Source: Sabellastarte sp. h YS-2021 (taxonomy: Eukaryota > Annelida > Polychaeta > Sabellida > Sabellidae). From it: a stretch of DNA of 64,000 bases. The notes below the pieces were generated by a model. That model searched no databases. It saw only the letters and a program-made list of their open reading frames with translations, and was not told the DNA's origin. The position numbers were made by a program, and so were the translations under genes. Positions 21,523 through 34,300 of this stretch are shown one piece after another; positions within the stretch are counted from its first letter, which is position 1, and each line of letters starts with the position of its first letter. The stretch spans positions 48,969,028 through 49,033,027 of the forward strand of contig OZ024936.1 of assembly GCA_964017235.1 (NCBI GenBank), written 5' to 3'.

Positions 21523-22250
21523 TTTTGGTTAGATCAGTGAATAATGTGGTGATGTATGTATTCTAAGTGTTTATGTTTATACATGCTTGGTGTGTATACG
21601 TGTGGGAGTTAACCCGAGTAATGGAGTTATATTAATGTGTCACCATGTAATCTGAATTGGGAGAAAAATCAAAGAACAGATTCTTACCATGGAATTTCAG
21701 TGGTCCAAAAAGACTTACGACGTGAAAACATTTGTGAAATAGTAAGTCAATTTGTATATTTATCATACAAATGTCTAAACTGACGCACAAAGATTGCAAT
21801 TTCTTTACTTTTCTAAATATTTCATATTGCATGTAAGAAGTGTTTTCATTACTAGTGAAATCGGTGTACTGGGTACTATATTACCTGACCTGGCATGGTA
21901 ACAAAAAATATAAATGTGCCTGGGCTATAAATGCAAAATAGAACGTGTTTGTTTGGATAAAAGTACGACTGTATGAATCGGTTATCTATTCCTCTAACTT
22001 GTGTGCTGAAACAAACACCCAGGGGTCAATTTCACGAAAGGTCTTAGTTTGTGTTGGTTTGATTCCCACAAGTGGTAACACTGAAGAGCTTTCCAAATAT
22101 AACTCTTGATGTTGAACAGGTTTAACAAACCTTAAACTTTCATCCAAAGGCCTGTCCGGATAGTTCTATAAATTTTAAAAGCTGTCTAAAACATAAAATT
22201 TGTTCCTTGATCATTATTTATAGTGTTATTAATATTTGTATCCTTAATAG

Positions 22251-22341
22251 CTATGTCCCTAAATTACCCATCATTGTCAGTGTTGTTGATGGCTTCTATG
22301 GGATTGACGATGAAGATGAATACACCTTCTCCAATGGTGAT
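22251..22341 (+). CDS. Gene B exon B1 (91 nt), CABIT start
   Basis: Acceptor CCTTAATAG, donor GTAAGC. The first base completes an upstream codon, so an earlier exon ending with two codon bases must exist. Codes YVPKLPIIVSVVDGFYGIDD then EDEYTFSNGD; LP-x-IV matches the opening strand of CABIT domains. Confidence 0.65.
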
Positions 22342-25300
22342 GTAAGCTATAGTTTTATTATGTCTCCGGTATCAGGTTATACAGACTTAATACTAATTAA
22401 CAAAGCTTTGTTACTGCCAAGCGATAAGGGACATGGCTTATGCTATTACATATATAGAACCTGAAATCACTTCTACAGCCCAGACCTTCACAAAGGCAGT
22501 CCAGTATTTCCATATTATAATTTCACCTCAAGTTGACTGTTGAAAATTTGGGATTTTTTGTATCCAGAAAATGTTCAAGATCATTTCCAAAATTTAACTG
22601 CTTCGTCACTGGTCACTGCATCTGTGGAATTAGTTATCACTGAAATAAGCCCTTGGAGGCAAGTTCAAGTTGGATCATAATTCAAGTGTACTTATAAATC
22701 CTATTTACCTTTTGCCTTTTTATTCTATAATTCTATATCTATAGTTTAATTTACAAAGTATGTTTTTGCATCCTTCATTATGTCTTGAAAGCCTGCTGAA
22801 GAACCAACTGTATCTGAGTGTCAATATTGTTCTATTGTTCTGTAGAGAATTTTAACAGAATCAGTAGTTCATTTAATGTTGATACATTTCTACCAGTGAT
22901 TTGAGTGCAATGTCCTGTTGTTGAAGTGATAGAGCAAGGCAACGTATGTAAGTTGATCAAGATCCTGCACCATAAAGCATCGTAGGGACAAAATTGGAGG
23001 GCCATGACCACAGAGGTGGGGGTATGTTTCTAACAACTTTTAGTTATACAAACTTATTATAGTATTCTAAAGGTTAAATTACAGGAGATTTATGGCATAT
23101 CTTTACAGGAATACAGACTGACTCATTTGAATAAGCAACACAGAATCATAGTGAAGGATTCAATAGGCAGACATATCTCCATACCAGTCAAACACCCACT
23201 CAGATATCACCTGTTGGATGATAATGAACAAAGTAAGAACAATTGTTATTCAAAATTACTAAACCACTGTGGTTATTTGACAAAACATCAGACTTTATTT
23301 TTTGACTTTTGTCTTACCTAATATATTCTTTTTTTATGTTTATTTGATAGAAATATTGGTAAAGATATCCTTCTTATATTTAAAATTTAAACGTCAAAGG
23401 TAAGGACTGTTGGTCTCCACCATTTCCAGTGCATACAAGTTTATTTCAATTTGTTTTACTGGTGTCTGTATCTTTACTATTGTAAGAAAGAACAATTGAC
23501 AATTAAAACTTCAATTTTGATATCAAATACAAATTGTGAAGGTGTGAAGTTTGCATCAGCATGACTAATTCACCAGGCAGAAAACTCACTTCTGTTCTCT
23601 TTACTTGCAGAAAATACTTTACATATGTGATTTCTGTAACTACACCAAGGCCTCTGATTTTACCTGAGGCAACTTTGGGGTGTATTTTCGATTATATACT
23701 TCACTACAGACTGTATGTACAGCGCCCATGTGGCAGCACACTTAAATTTTGGATCTCTGATAAAAACAATTATTGCTAAGGATATTCTGTTTAAAAGTGG
23801 ATAAAATGTATATCACAAGATACAACAATTTCTTGTGACTCATATGTGTAATAGTGCTCGGATTTAAATATCTGGATAAAAGAAATTTTTAATGTTTTTT
23901 AGTAAAACTTAAGTGAAGTTTTCCACTGTGTAATTTGAATAGTCAACACCCATATTTGGAATCACCTGTTCAGATGTGTCAACTGATTAACCCTTGTGTG
24001 TTACTAACAATTATCATGGTGACTGGAAACTGGCTTACACATCCAGTTCAACAAGTATCACACCAGTTTTCTCAGCATTCTGACACCACTCTTTGAATGT
24101 GTTGAACTGCAACAATGGCCCTCAGGATTACTTAAATCAACAGAGAGCATTTTCACTGCCTAGATTTTCCAGGGGTGGCAAAAATAAGTACTACAGAATA
24201 AACCCTCTTGTGTCAACCAACAGAGCTAAACTCTCAAAACAAACTTCAGTAAATCATAAAAACCTAATTCAAGTAAGAGAAGACACATCTAGCTTTGCCA
24301 AGTCTTTGTCCACCTTCTGTCTCATAAACACTCAGTCAGTTAGAAATAAAATGGAACTGGTGAAGGACTTCATTTTGGAACATGATATTGATATCTGCGT
24401 GTTGACTGAAACCTGGCTTAGTAAGTTTGATGAACCTGTTGTTCAGCAGTTGCAGCCTGATGGATACAAGTTGCTCCACGTAGATCGCATGGATAGAAGC
24501 GGTGGTGGAGTTGCAGTACTGTGCAGGGGCTCAACTCATCCAGTACTGTCTTCAGAGGCTAAGTTTACCTCCTTTGAATCCATCAACATAAAACTCAAAA
24601 TTCATCAGACTCTTACAAACCTTGTTGTCATTTATCGACCTCCTTCACTGCCACAGGTTCCAGCCAGTGTGGTCCTCAATGAGTTCTCTGGATACCTGGA
24701 GGAAATTATCACCTCACCTGAGAAACCTTTGATTGTTGGAGATTTCAACTTCCATGTAGACGATCTTGAGAAGGAATCTGCAGCATCCTTCATTGATATC
24801 CTGAATACCTTCAAGCTGAAACAACATGTCACTTTTCCCACGCATGTTAAAGGTCATACACTTGACTTAGTTATTACTTTGGACAATGATGATGCAGTCA
24901 GTAGGATAAGAAAAGGAGATCAACTTTCTGACCATGTCAGTGTTCTGTGTGATATTTTGTGCTACAAACCTCCACCAACAACGAAAAATGTTACGTACCG
25001 GTGCATTAGGAAGATAGACATTGATCAATTCAAACAGGATATCCAGTGTCTTGACTTGGGTTGCCCTGGGAACAGCACAGAGGAGCTTGTTGGCAAATAC
25101 AATCATTCCCTCTGTCAACTCTTAGACAAGCATGCTCCTCTCAAAAGTTGCACAGTTATTGTCCGACTAAAGCGACCATGGCTTAGTGAATCTCTAAAAC
25201 TGCAGAGATCTGAGTTACGGAAGCTGGAGCGAAGGTGGCGTAAGAATGCCAATCCTGAGGACTGGGCTAGCTTCACCAGATGCAGGAAATCTTTCTCTGA

Positions 25301-28300
25301 TTCTCTTACCAAAGCTAAGGAGGACTACTACCAGAATATCATAATGGAAAATAAGATGGACCAAAAGAAGTTGTTCCAACTCACAAAATCGCTCTTGCAA
25401 GAAACTTCTGAGACACCACTACCACCTCATCACACACATGGGAAACTGGCAAATAATTTTAGTGACTTCTTCATGAGCAAAATTTCCAAAATTCGTGATC
25501 AGTTCACTAACTCCAACAAAGAAAGCAATGATATCCCCTTTTCAGGTAAAAGTTTTTTCCAGTGTTTCCGCAGTCTTTCTGAGGATGACGTCTTGGAGCT
25601 ACTGAAGAAAACCCCATCAAAGTCTAGTGACCTGGACCCTATTCCCACATACCTACTGAAGCGATGCTCTGATGCTTTAGCTCCAGCTATCACAAGGATC
25701 ATAAATGCTTCTCTATCAAGGGGAGAAGTTCCACCAAACTTCAAAGAGGCAATAGTTACACCACTTCTGAAAAAGCCTAGCCTAGAACTGACTTACAAAA
25801 ACTATCGGCCTGTCTCTAATCTTAGCTTTCTGTCTAAGCTCACCGAGAGGGCAGTCAATGATCAGATGAAACAGCATATGGACACCAATAAACTCCAGGA
25901 GCCTCTCCAATCTGCCTACCGTCCCTATCATAGCACAGAGACTGCACTGATAAAAATTTTTGATGATCTACTATTGAACCTAGATAACAAAAAGGTGGTC
26001 CTACTCTCCCTGTTAGATCTGTCAGCTGCATTTGACACTGTGAACCACAACATTCTACTAAACAGGCTAAAACATATGTTTGGCATCACAGATGTTGCTT
26101 TGGATTGGTTTACATCATATCTATCCGACAGATCTCAAAAAGTCAGCATTGCTGGTGCATATTCAGTCAGTCGGTTCTTGGAATGCTGTGTGCCTCAAGG
26201 ATCAGTGCTTGGCCCACAGTTGTAGTCTCAATACACCAGACCTATTGGTGATATCATCCGATCTTCAGGGCTACTCTTTCATCTGTTTGCTGATGACAGT
26301 CAGTTGTACAAATCTGCCACACCCAGTAATATGGAACAACAACTTGAAGCCTTTGATACAGTGGAGTCGTGTATCAGAAACCTCTCAGGGTGGATGTTTA
26401 ACAACAAACTGAAACTTAATGACGACAAGACAGAATTTCTGCTTGTTGGATCACAGTCTCAAAGATTGAAAGTTGTTCATAATTCAATAACAGTAGGTGA
26501 CCATACTATAACAGCTGCCCCTATTGCAAAAAACCTTGGCATTTGGATCGATGAGACCCTGACATTAGCACACCAAGTCCAGCAAGTATGTAGATCTGCT
26601 TTCCATCAAATATTTTTGCTTCACAAAATTCGGCTTTTTCTCACACAGGAGGCAGCTCAAGTACTCGTCCAAGCCCTGGTGGTGCCTAAGCTTGACTATG
26701 GAAATGCTCTTTACTATGGATTACCTGTAGCTCTCATTCATAAACTCCAGCATGTTCAAAATGCAGCAGCACGACTAGTATGTGGCATCAGAAAATTTGA
26801 TCATCTTACACCCATACTAAAATTACTTCACTGGCTTCCAGTACAGCAATGGATAGAATACAAAGTTCTCTTACTATGTTTCAAAGCCATCCATGGCCTT
26901 GCACCAGACTACCTTTCATCCCTGTTGACTCAACATATTCCAATTAGGTGCCTTCGATCAGGTTACCAGAAGCTCCTGAGAGTTCCAAGAACCAAAAGTA
27001 AAACCTATGGTGACCGTGCTTTCAGTTCTGCTGCACCACGCCTATGGAACAGCTTACCTGCTGAACTTAGAAGTTGCAATGCCATCCTGGACTTCAAAAA
27101 GAAATTAAAAACCTATCTATTCAGATCAGTATACAATTGCTAGGCATTTACTGTATATTGTGCATATTGTAAAGCGCTTAGTTTAATAGGCGCTATATAA
27201 ATGTTAATGTAATGTAATGTAATGTAATATAAATATTACTGAGATGTATAACAATCAGTGCTTCAAAAAATGCTGTTATGTGAAAATCCCTATCAGAGAC
27301 CAGGGCTCTAAATGTCTTATTACCCATTTTTAAGTTAATACTGCCCTTTATATAGGACCAGAGGATCTGAATTAAGTCAATCAAATTCACAGACTGAGCA
27401 CACCAGTCTACTTTAACAAAAAAGATACTGATATTCTATATGCTGACCTTCAACAGTCCTTCTTCACAGAGCCCTTTCTACAGACAAAAATGGGATGGGA
27501 ACCAGACTATACAATCAAACTGTTTATCAAGAGTTATAAGATCTCATTCCATGCAATCAAATTTATAGTTTTTAGCACTTACTAATAATATAATAATAAT
27601 GTTTTTGTACACTGAGCAGGGGGTGAAGCTCAATCTCTATCTGACCTTGTGAACAAGCTGTCCAAAGATGATAAAATTGTTAGCGAGGAAGATTGTAAAG
27701 TGGATTTCTGGATAGGAGTACATAAAAAGATGCCTAAAAGCCTAGGTCAGCTGACTTTTGTGGCAGAGTATCAAGAGCGGTACCTAGTGGGAAATACTTT
27801 AACCAATGGTATGTAAGCTCAGCAACATATAGATTTAATTGTCACTTTTATCCGTTGATCAGAATATTAGATACAACCATATGGCCATGTCAGTCAGTAT
27901 ATATTATACTGACACAAATTGGAAGTAGGACAATCAGGACAAAGGATACAATGATAAAGCTTGTGATATGTTTTGTGTAGCTTATAGTTGCTAATTTAAG
28001 GGATGTTTGTTAATAACAAAAGAGTTAATGAACAAAACATGCCAAAGTAACAGGATGACACAGGACACTGCACATTTTATGTAGTTTCTCATTCCCCTTC
28101 AAAACCATCATTAAAGGGTAGTCCTTGTTAATTTGATGATGTTACAGTGTGCAACATCATGTACTGAGTCTTTGTGTAGTTTATATATTTATATTTTGAC
28201 AATCAATAATAAATAAAAAATTCATACTTCAGCATCACACAAAGTAGAAAACTATTCATTGTCAATATTCATACACAATATTTAACTTTCATTTTTATTT

Positions 28301-31300
28301 CTAGGTGACTTAGAAGAAGAACCTGTTGTAATACCTGTGTATGTCAGCATTAAAGTAGCTATAGCTGAAAACATTCAGAGTGGATCCCTTGAGGAATTTG
28401 ATCAAGTGCGTCAGAACTGGGTCCTCAAGTCAAGGGGATTCAAGAATCACATGGCCAATGGAAACTTAGGTTTATGATTTTTGCATTACGGGTAAAATAC
28501 AAAGAATGATATAGTTTGTCTGATGATTTCCAACACCAACAGTCGGGTACAAAGTAAAAGTAGAGTTGGAAAGAAGCTTTCAAAGGTCAATGTTTAACAG
28601 CCAGGGTCATATTTGCACAGGCGTCAGTTTTATCACTTGTGGGGATTCGAATCCACACAGAGGTGACAGCCTGTGATTAGATGCCAAACTTGGCCACTGA
28701 GGACCTCATGAAGCTTTCATAAATGGATGGCAGTTACAAAGTAATGCTAGCTTGAATGCCAATTTCCAACATTAGGAGTCATGTCTTAGTAATAGTAAAG
28801 TCATGTCAAGTAATAGTATAGTTTATTGATGATTTCTAGAGAAACCATCTAGTATTAATAAGAAGTAAAGTTTGCATGACACTTTCTCTCGTCGGTCCTA
28901 CAGTACTAGTTAATAGTATAATAATTACAAGGATTTCCACTTCCAGATATCAGAAACTATGCTTTAATACAATTTTTCTACAATTAAGTGTCAAGTACAA
29001 AGTATAAATATAGTTTTCCATTAGGATTTCTACCATCAGGTTTCAAGTAAAATGTAATAGTATAATTTACGTGATGAATTCAAGCATCAGCTAATTAGAA
29101 CTGACTTACAATATTGTTTGCATGATACTTTGTATCAAGTACCAAGTGATTCGCAGTTGTATCACACCCACAATCCTGGATTACGGACCTTGAACGTCCC
29201 TCGACTCTCCCTATAATAATGATTTTGTTTAATTAGCGCACTGAGTTCCCCTCTGCGGGGAAGATAGTGCCCTTGCAAAGCAGTAGATTAGATTAGATTA
29301 GATTAGATTAATTTCATCATCTGTTAACATGTGCTAAGTAATAACTGATGCTGAATTTTCGCATTAATTATTTATTTATATATGGGTGTGTGTTACCACT
29401 GCTTCCACATGATATAGCTGTATGATGGAGTTTAGCATTATTACTAATATTAAGTGAGCCCCTTGTGGGGGTGTACCATTGGGGCCATCTTTTTGGTAAA
29501 TATGGCTTTTTTGATGGTAGGGAGCAATTTTTCGGTTTGGATCAGTTGTAATTTCCTGGTGTGTTGTGGTAGATCGGGTGGTGGACCCTCCCTGACTTTT
29601 GATCTCGACCATGGCTCCACCCACCTAGAAACCATCTTGTCTTCTCTGTATATATCTTATCATAGTCACTTCTAGACCTGTCCTATATTGTCACCACCTT
29701 GTTGGGATACACTTGCTGGCCTTTTATAGTTAAGTATCTGGACATCACTCCATAACAGACCATAGAACTATACTGAATGTACTGAAAAGGAAACCGGACT
29801 GTCATAAACATCCCATACCTGACTGGGTCACTTCCCATCAAGTCAGGATGTCTCCAAGTCTTTGGTCAATGAGTTGAGTTAGGAGATGCAGCTGCTGACA
29901 TCAAGAGGGGGAGGAGAGAGAGAGAGAGAGAGGAAGGAGGCAGAGAATCAACAGAGGGAAGAAAAAGAGAGGGAAGAAGCCAGTAGGGTGGAAACTCCAC
30001 AGTCACCGACAGAGGAGGCAGTGGCCAAAAGACCAATAACAGAGGACAGTGAAAGTGAAATGGACACAGTGGGTAGGGGAAAGACCAGTACATCTACTGA
30101 GTCTCAATTTAGGTGCAAGAAAGTACATATGACGAACATTTATTTAACAGAGATGAGGAGGGAAAGCCAGGAAGGAATGCCTGTGGGAGAGGTTTGCAAG
30201 CAGCCACAAGCTGTCACCGAAGGTGCCAAGACTTGGTTCAAATACCTAAGGACTCACTATATAAAATTGACACTGTTTAAGTCTGGTCAGGCTGCCAAAT
30301 GAATGACAGAGAGGCAGAACTAGATTCAGGACAAATATAATTCAGGACCAGCATCAAAAAGAAGGGCCTCAGTAAATCTTCAGGCTTTAAGCTACCACGA
30401 ATAGGAGCCAGTGCTAGTGCAGCCTCAGCCCTTGACATTTCATGAGGATCCAAGGATACTGACAGTATGGAGACCAGCATCCGCTCTGACACAACACACC
30501 AGCCAACTGTCTGCAGCACTGCCAGTACCAGTGTAGTGTTCCGGCCTTCATCAGTTGACCAGCGGGTCATCGATCGATTTGCCCAAATGAAGACTATGGA
30601 TATATTTCCATGGGCCAAGGCTGAAGACCTCCAGAACAGCCTTCTCCAACTACCTGGCATCTAAAGTTGAAAAATTGGAGGAAAGAAGCTTTCAGACTTT
30701 TAGAAACAGGGCAGTAAACTTTTAAGTGGGACACAGAGAAGGGCAGGGGAAAGGAATTGTCAGCCACAACAACCTACACTTTTTAGCAGCTCCAGTACCA
30801 ATTCTACATATGTGCCACAGACTCATCAGCAGTAGCCCCAGCAGTCATTGCCAGGGAATATTCCAGATTGATTATTCCAGAAACCCAGATGCCAGCAAGC
30901 AAGGTTATACAACCAGTTCAGCAGACCCAAGTATTGCTAAAAGGACAACAGCCCAGAGGGCCAGATACTTCATACTTAGTTGTCCACAAGCAGCAACCTG
31001 GGACTATCACCATCAATCCTAGCAAGAGCTTCAACCCACTGTCAGTAGCCTCTGTCACAGGAGAAGAAAGTTCACACAACATGTCAGGACTCTCTAGCTT
31101 TTTGAGAATTTACAGTCAGCCATACGCTACCAACAGATGGATAAACCTCAACCACTTACACCAAATTGACCCTCATCAACACGCCACCTCTCCTCCAACC
31201 ACCAAGCAGCAAAAACCTCCTCGGCAATCAGCCCGACCCCTCCAGCACTCATCCAGCTGAGACAGCAGCAGCAGACTTACTGAAACTACCTACAAAAGGT

Positions 31301-34300
31301 CCTTTTCAGGACCACTGCTGTAAAATGCCAATTTCAGGACAACTGCTAATTCATAGGTCCTTCTTAGGACCACATAAATCATCCCAAAACAATTAATAAG
31401 CTACGTGTTAAAAAAACATTACAAAACCCCACACAAAACACATAACCCCAAAATGAAAATTGTAAAAAGATTTTGACTCTTCAAAACGTTTTACTGTGAG
31501 AAATATTTTTAAAATTTAAAAAAAAATTGATGAAAAAAAATTTTTGTAAACTTTTAAAGTTTAATCCATTTTTAATGATGAACAAAATTTTGGCAAAGTT
31601 GTGTTAATGTTATGTAACATTATTACGGTATTTGTGATTTGATTGGAAATTGTTTGGAATATTGTTTAGAAGTTATTGGAGATTTGGGGAAAATTTGTGC
31701 GACATTGATGTAACACTAGCTTTAATAAAAGTTCTTAGAATAATTCGGTAGTCATGAAGAAGACTGATAGATGCTAGCTTCTTCTGTCCCCAGGGTAGGT
31801 CCTCTTCACATCTCAGATCCTGTCCTGCCCAGCCTGTGCACCAAGGTCTTGCTGATGCCTTGCCTCCTTTGAAGGATTTCTGCAGTTTTCATCAGGCACA
31901 TATACTACGAGATCATTTGCTATGGCTGCTATGTCATCAGCTGGCATGGGTGCCATGTGTAGTCCATTGTTGTGTGTCTTCAGTATGTTGTGGAACACAA
32001 CACATGTTAAAAAAAGGTCTTTGATCTTTGCTCAATTGTGAGTAGTAGGACCCTGCTTACCATTATTCCAATAGCATTCCCCACCACCCTCCTGCCTCTG
32101 AAGATCCTGTAGTTTGTTATTCTCGCTTCCAATTGTTAGTTGTTTTCTACTGTAGTGTTTAACAAGGCATGGCATCAAGGCAAAGGCATTGTCACCCAGT
32201 AAAAGTAGTGCAAATCTGGCACTTTTTCCCCCAGGGGTTCAGGTGCTGGAAGCCTCCAGGTGTCATCCTTGATATTTTTTAAACTTTTTACGGTTAAATA
32301 TTTGTGCATCTAATGAAGATCTACTTGATCCAACTGCAACCCAAAGGAATTAGTAGTCACTGTTTACAAGGCTACCAGCACCAATAAAAAGAAGCCCTTA
32401 TAATTGTAAAGTTCATTAACATACTTTTTGGCTTCTTCATGGCAATATGGTTACCGTCTAGTGGCCTAAAAATGTGGGGGACATTCCACCTGATCTTGAA
32501 CTTCTCAATTTGTTTCCAGTCTTCAGGAATGGCATTGCATCAAAAAGGTTTTCTGGAATTCAGCAAGGATGGTCCAGCATACATTAGGGACGAATTTACA
32601 AATGGTGGTTTGGCCAACTAGACAGTGATACTGTAAGGACTTGGACATTTCTCCTGTTGCCAGGTCTCTTACTAGTATTACTCAATCTCAATCCAACTTC
32701 TAAGGGCTTCCTAAAATTTATGACTTCCTTCATGATTCGGTGGTGTATGTATTCTTCAATAAGATCAAAAACTGCAGCTGGCATCCTGACAAAATTCTGG
32801 TAACACTTGGATATCATTCTGTATTAATTCAGCCAGGAGGATTTTATAGCATCCTCTTTCTTATCTTTAAAGGATCAAGGGCATGATCCAGGGATTGGGT
32901 GGCTTTCTTCTTTTTCCATGGGTAGTTGGGACTGTGGTAAAGGTGCTGGATGTATGGCAGGTGCAAATCAGAATGGAAATAAAAATAATTTAACTTAATG
33001 AAAAACAACAGGGCCCTAATCTTCTATAGAAAGATTTGCTGATGTGCAGCCGGCGTCTTTGCAGTGATGAATGATGAGTTACAGCAGCCAGAAGGGGTTT
33101 ATATAGTGCTAGTTTGATCCCGACTCATGATCCAGACTCAAGAAATTGATCAGTCAAGTCAGGGTGGATCGGAACACTGCTCCAGTCTTGTCTGTTTGTC
33201 ATCATGGCTTGTCCTGATCTGATATGGCTTACTCATTAGGGATTTACAGCTTTTCCTGATAGTTTCCCGCCTAGTTTTGGAGAAAACACCCTGACCCAAA
33301 GTCATGTTGGGATCTGGCTCCAGACAAGCTGAGATGCACTGTGGTTCCAACTCAGCTAACCGACCCAAAAGTAGTAGAGTCACTTGTAAGGTTTGCTCCA
33401 GATATAAATTGATATAAATTCATTCTATAAAAAATTCATTATTTTGACTGCCATATTTAGTTATTCCAATATAGTTTATGAATGTACTGGACAATTTAAT
33501 GTTTTCCTTGTCTTTTTTCAGAAATTATGCTGTTTGAAGGCAAGATATCAGATTACGCAGACTATGAATATATTGTACCACTTAATTTCCTGCGAACAAA
33601 CATAGACTTACCAAAAACTGGGGTGATTATTTATTTCTTACATGTGTGGACACATAAGAAAACAAGTTGTCAAACTCAATTTTATAAGCTTTATCAAAAA
33701 GGTCTTGAAATTTTATAATTGCAGTCTATTATTTCTCTAAAATTAAGTAATCTGCAGGTATAGATATCAGGTACAGATTAGCAGAAGATTGAAAGGGAAG
33801 CTTAATATTTTGATGGTGAAATGTTGAAGGGTGTTAAACATAGAAACATTACCATCTACATATACATCCACATATTTAGCACTGTATATGTTTTATAGTT
33901 TGTTGTTATTCACATACCCATATACTTGGTCAATCAATTTTCAGGATGGAAACCTCTACGAAACCTCCCAAGGAACAGATTCAACAACAGGTTATTCATC
34001 ACAACAGAAGGATAGTGCAAATTTGGTGTGAGTCAGTTTCAGACCTTGCTTTTCCTTATGTCCGATATTATATATACTCTTGGTATATCAACTCTACAGA
34101 TATGTAAAACATTTAAACATTTAAATCAAATCTTAATTTAAGGTTTAGATGTTGTAATATGATAAATCTAGAAATTAATTTATTTGGTAAAAAGATTTTT
34201 AGTTAATTAAAAATAACATAACTATCACAGCAGCTATTTTTATTGAGGTAGTAGGCTTTTACATATAGTCACAATATTTATCAGACTTGTAAACAAAGTA

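Larger units (their letters stand above)
29880..33360 (+). mobile_element. PIF/Harbinger copy 1 (decayed)
   Basis: Two converging genes make up the element: a MADF-type protein on plus (29886-31260) and a DDE transposase on minus (about 32960-31880). The transposase promoter side (33050-33360) shares GACAAACAGACAAG, TCTGGATC and the TATA segment CTATATAAACCCC with copy 2. No TIR pair could be fixed; the right end near 33333 holds TGCACTGTGGTTCC, like the TIR of copy 2 but in the unexpected direction. The whole copy sits in gene B intron B4-B5, inverted with respect to copy 2. Confidence 0.75.

Noticed and set aside
23561-23779. Possible extra CABIT exon
   Set aside because: B2 and B3 already join in phase; adding this would break the frame and it has no CABIT pattern.
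28618-28702. Functional tRNA gene on minus
   Set aside because: A and B boxes are visible, but the stems were not convincing by eye and the setting is a repeat tract.
30277-30660. 127-codon minus-strand frame
   Set aside because: Antisense of the Harbinger copy 1 MADF gene.
33325-33360. TIR of Harbinger copy 1 at 33333
   Set aside because: TGCACTGTGGTTCC resembles the TIR but points the wrong way for the right end of copy 1, and no left partner was found.
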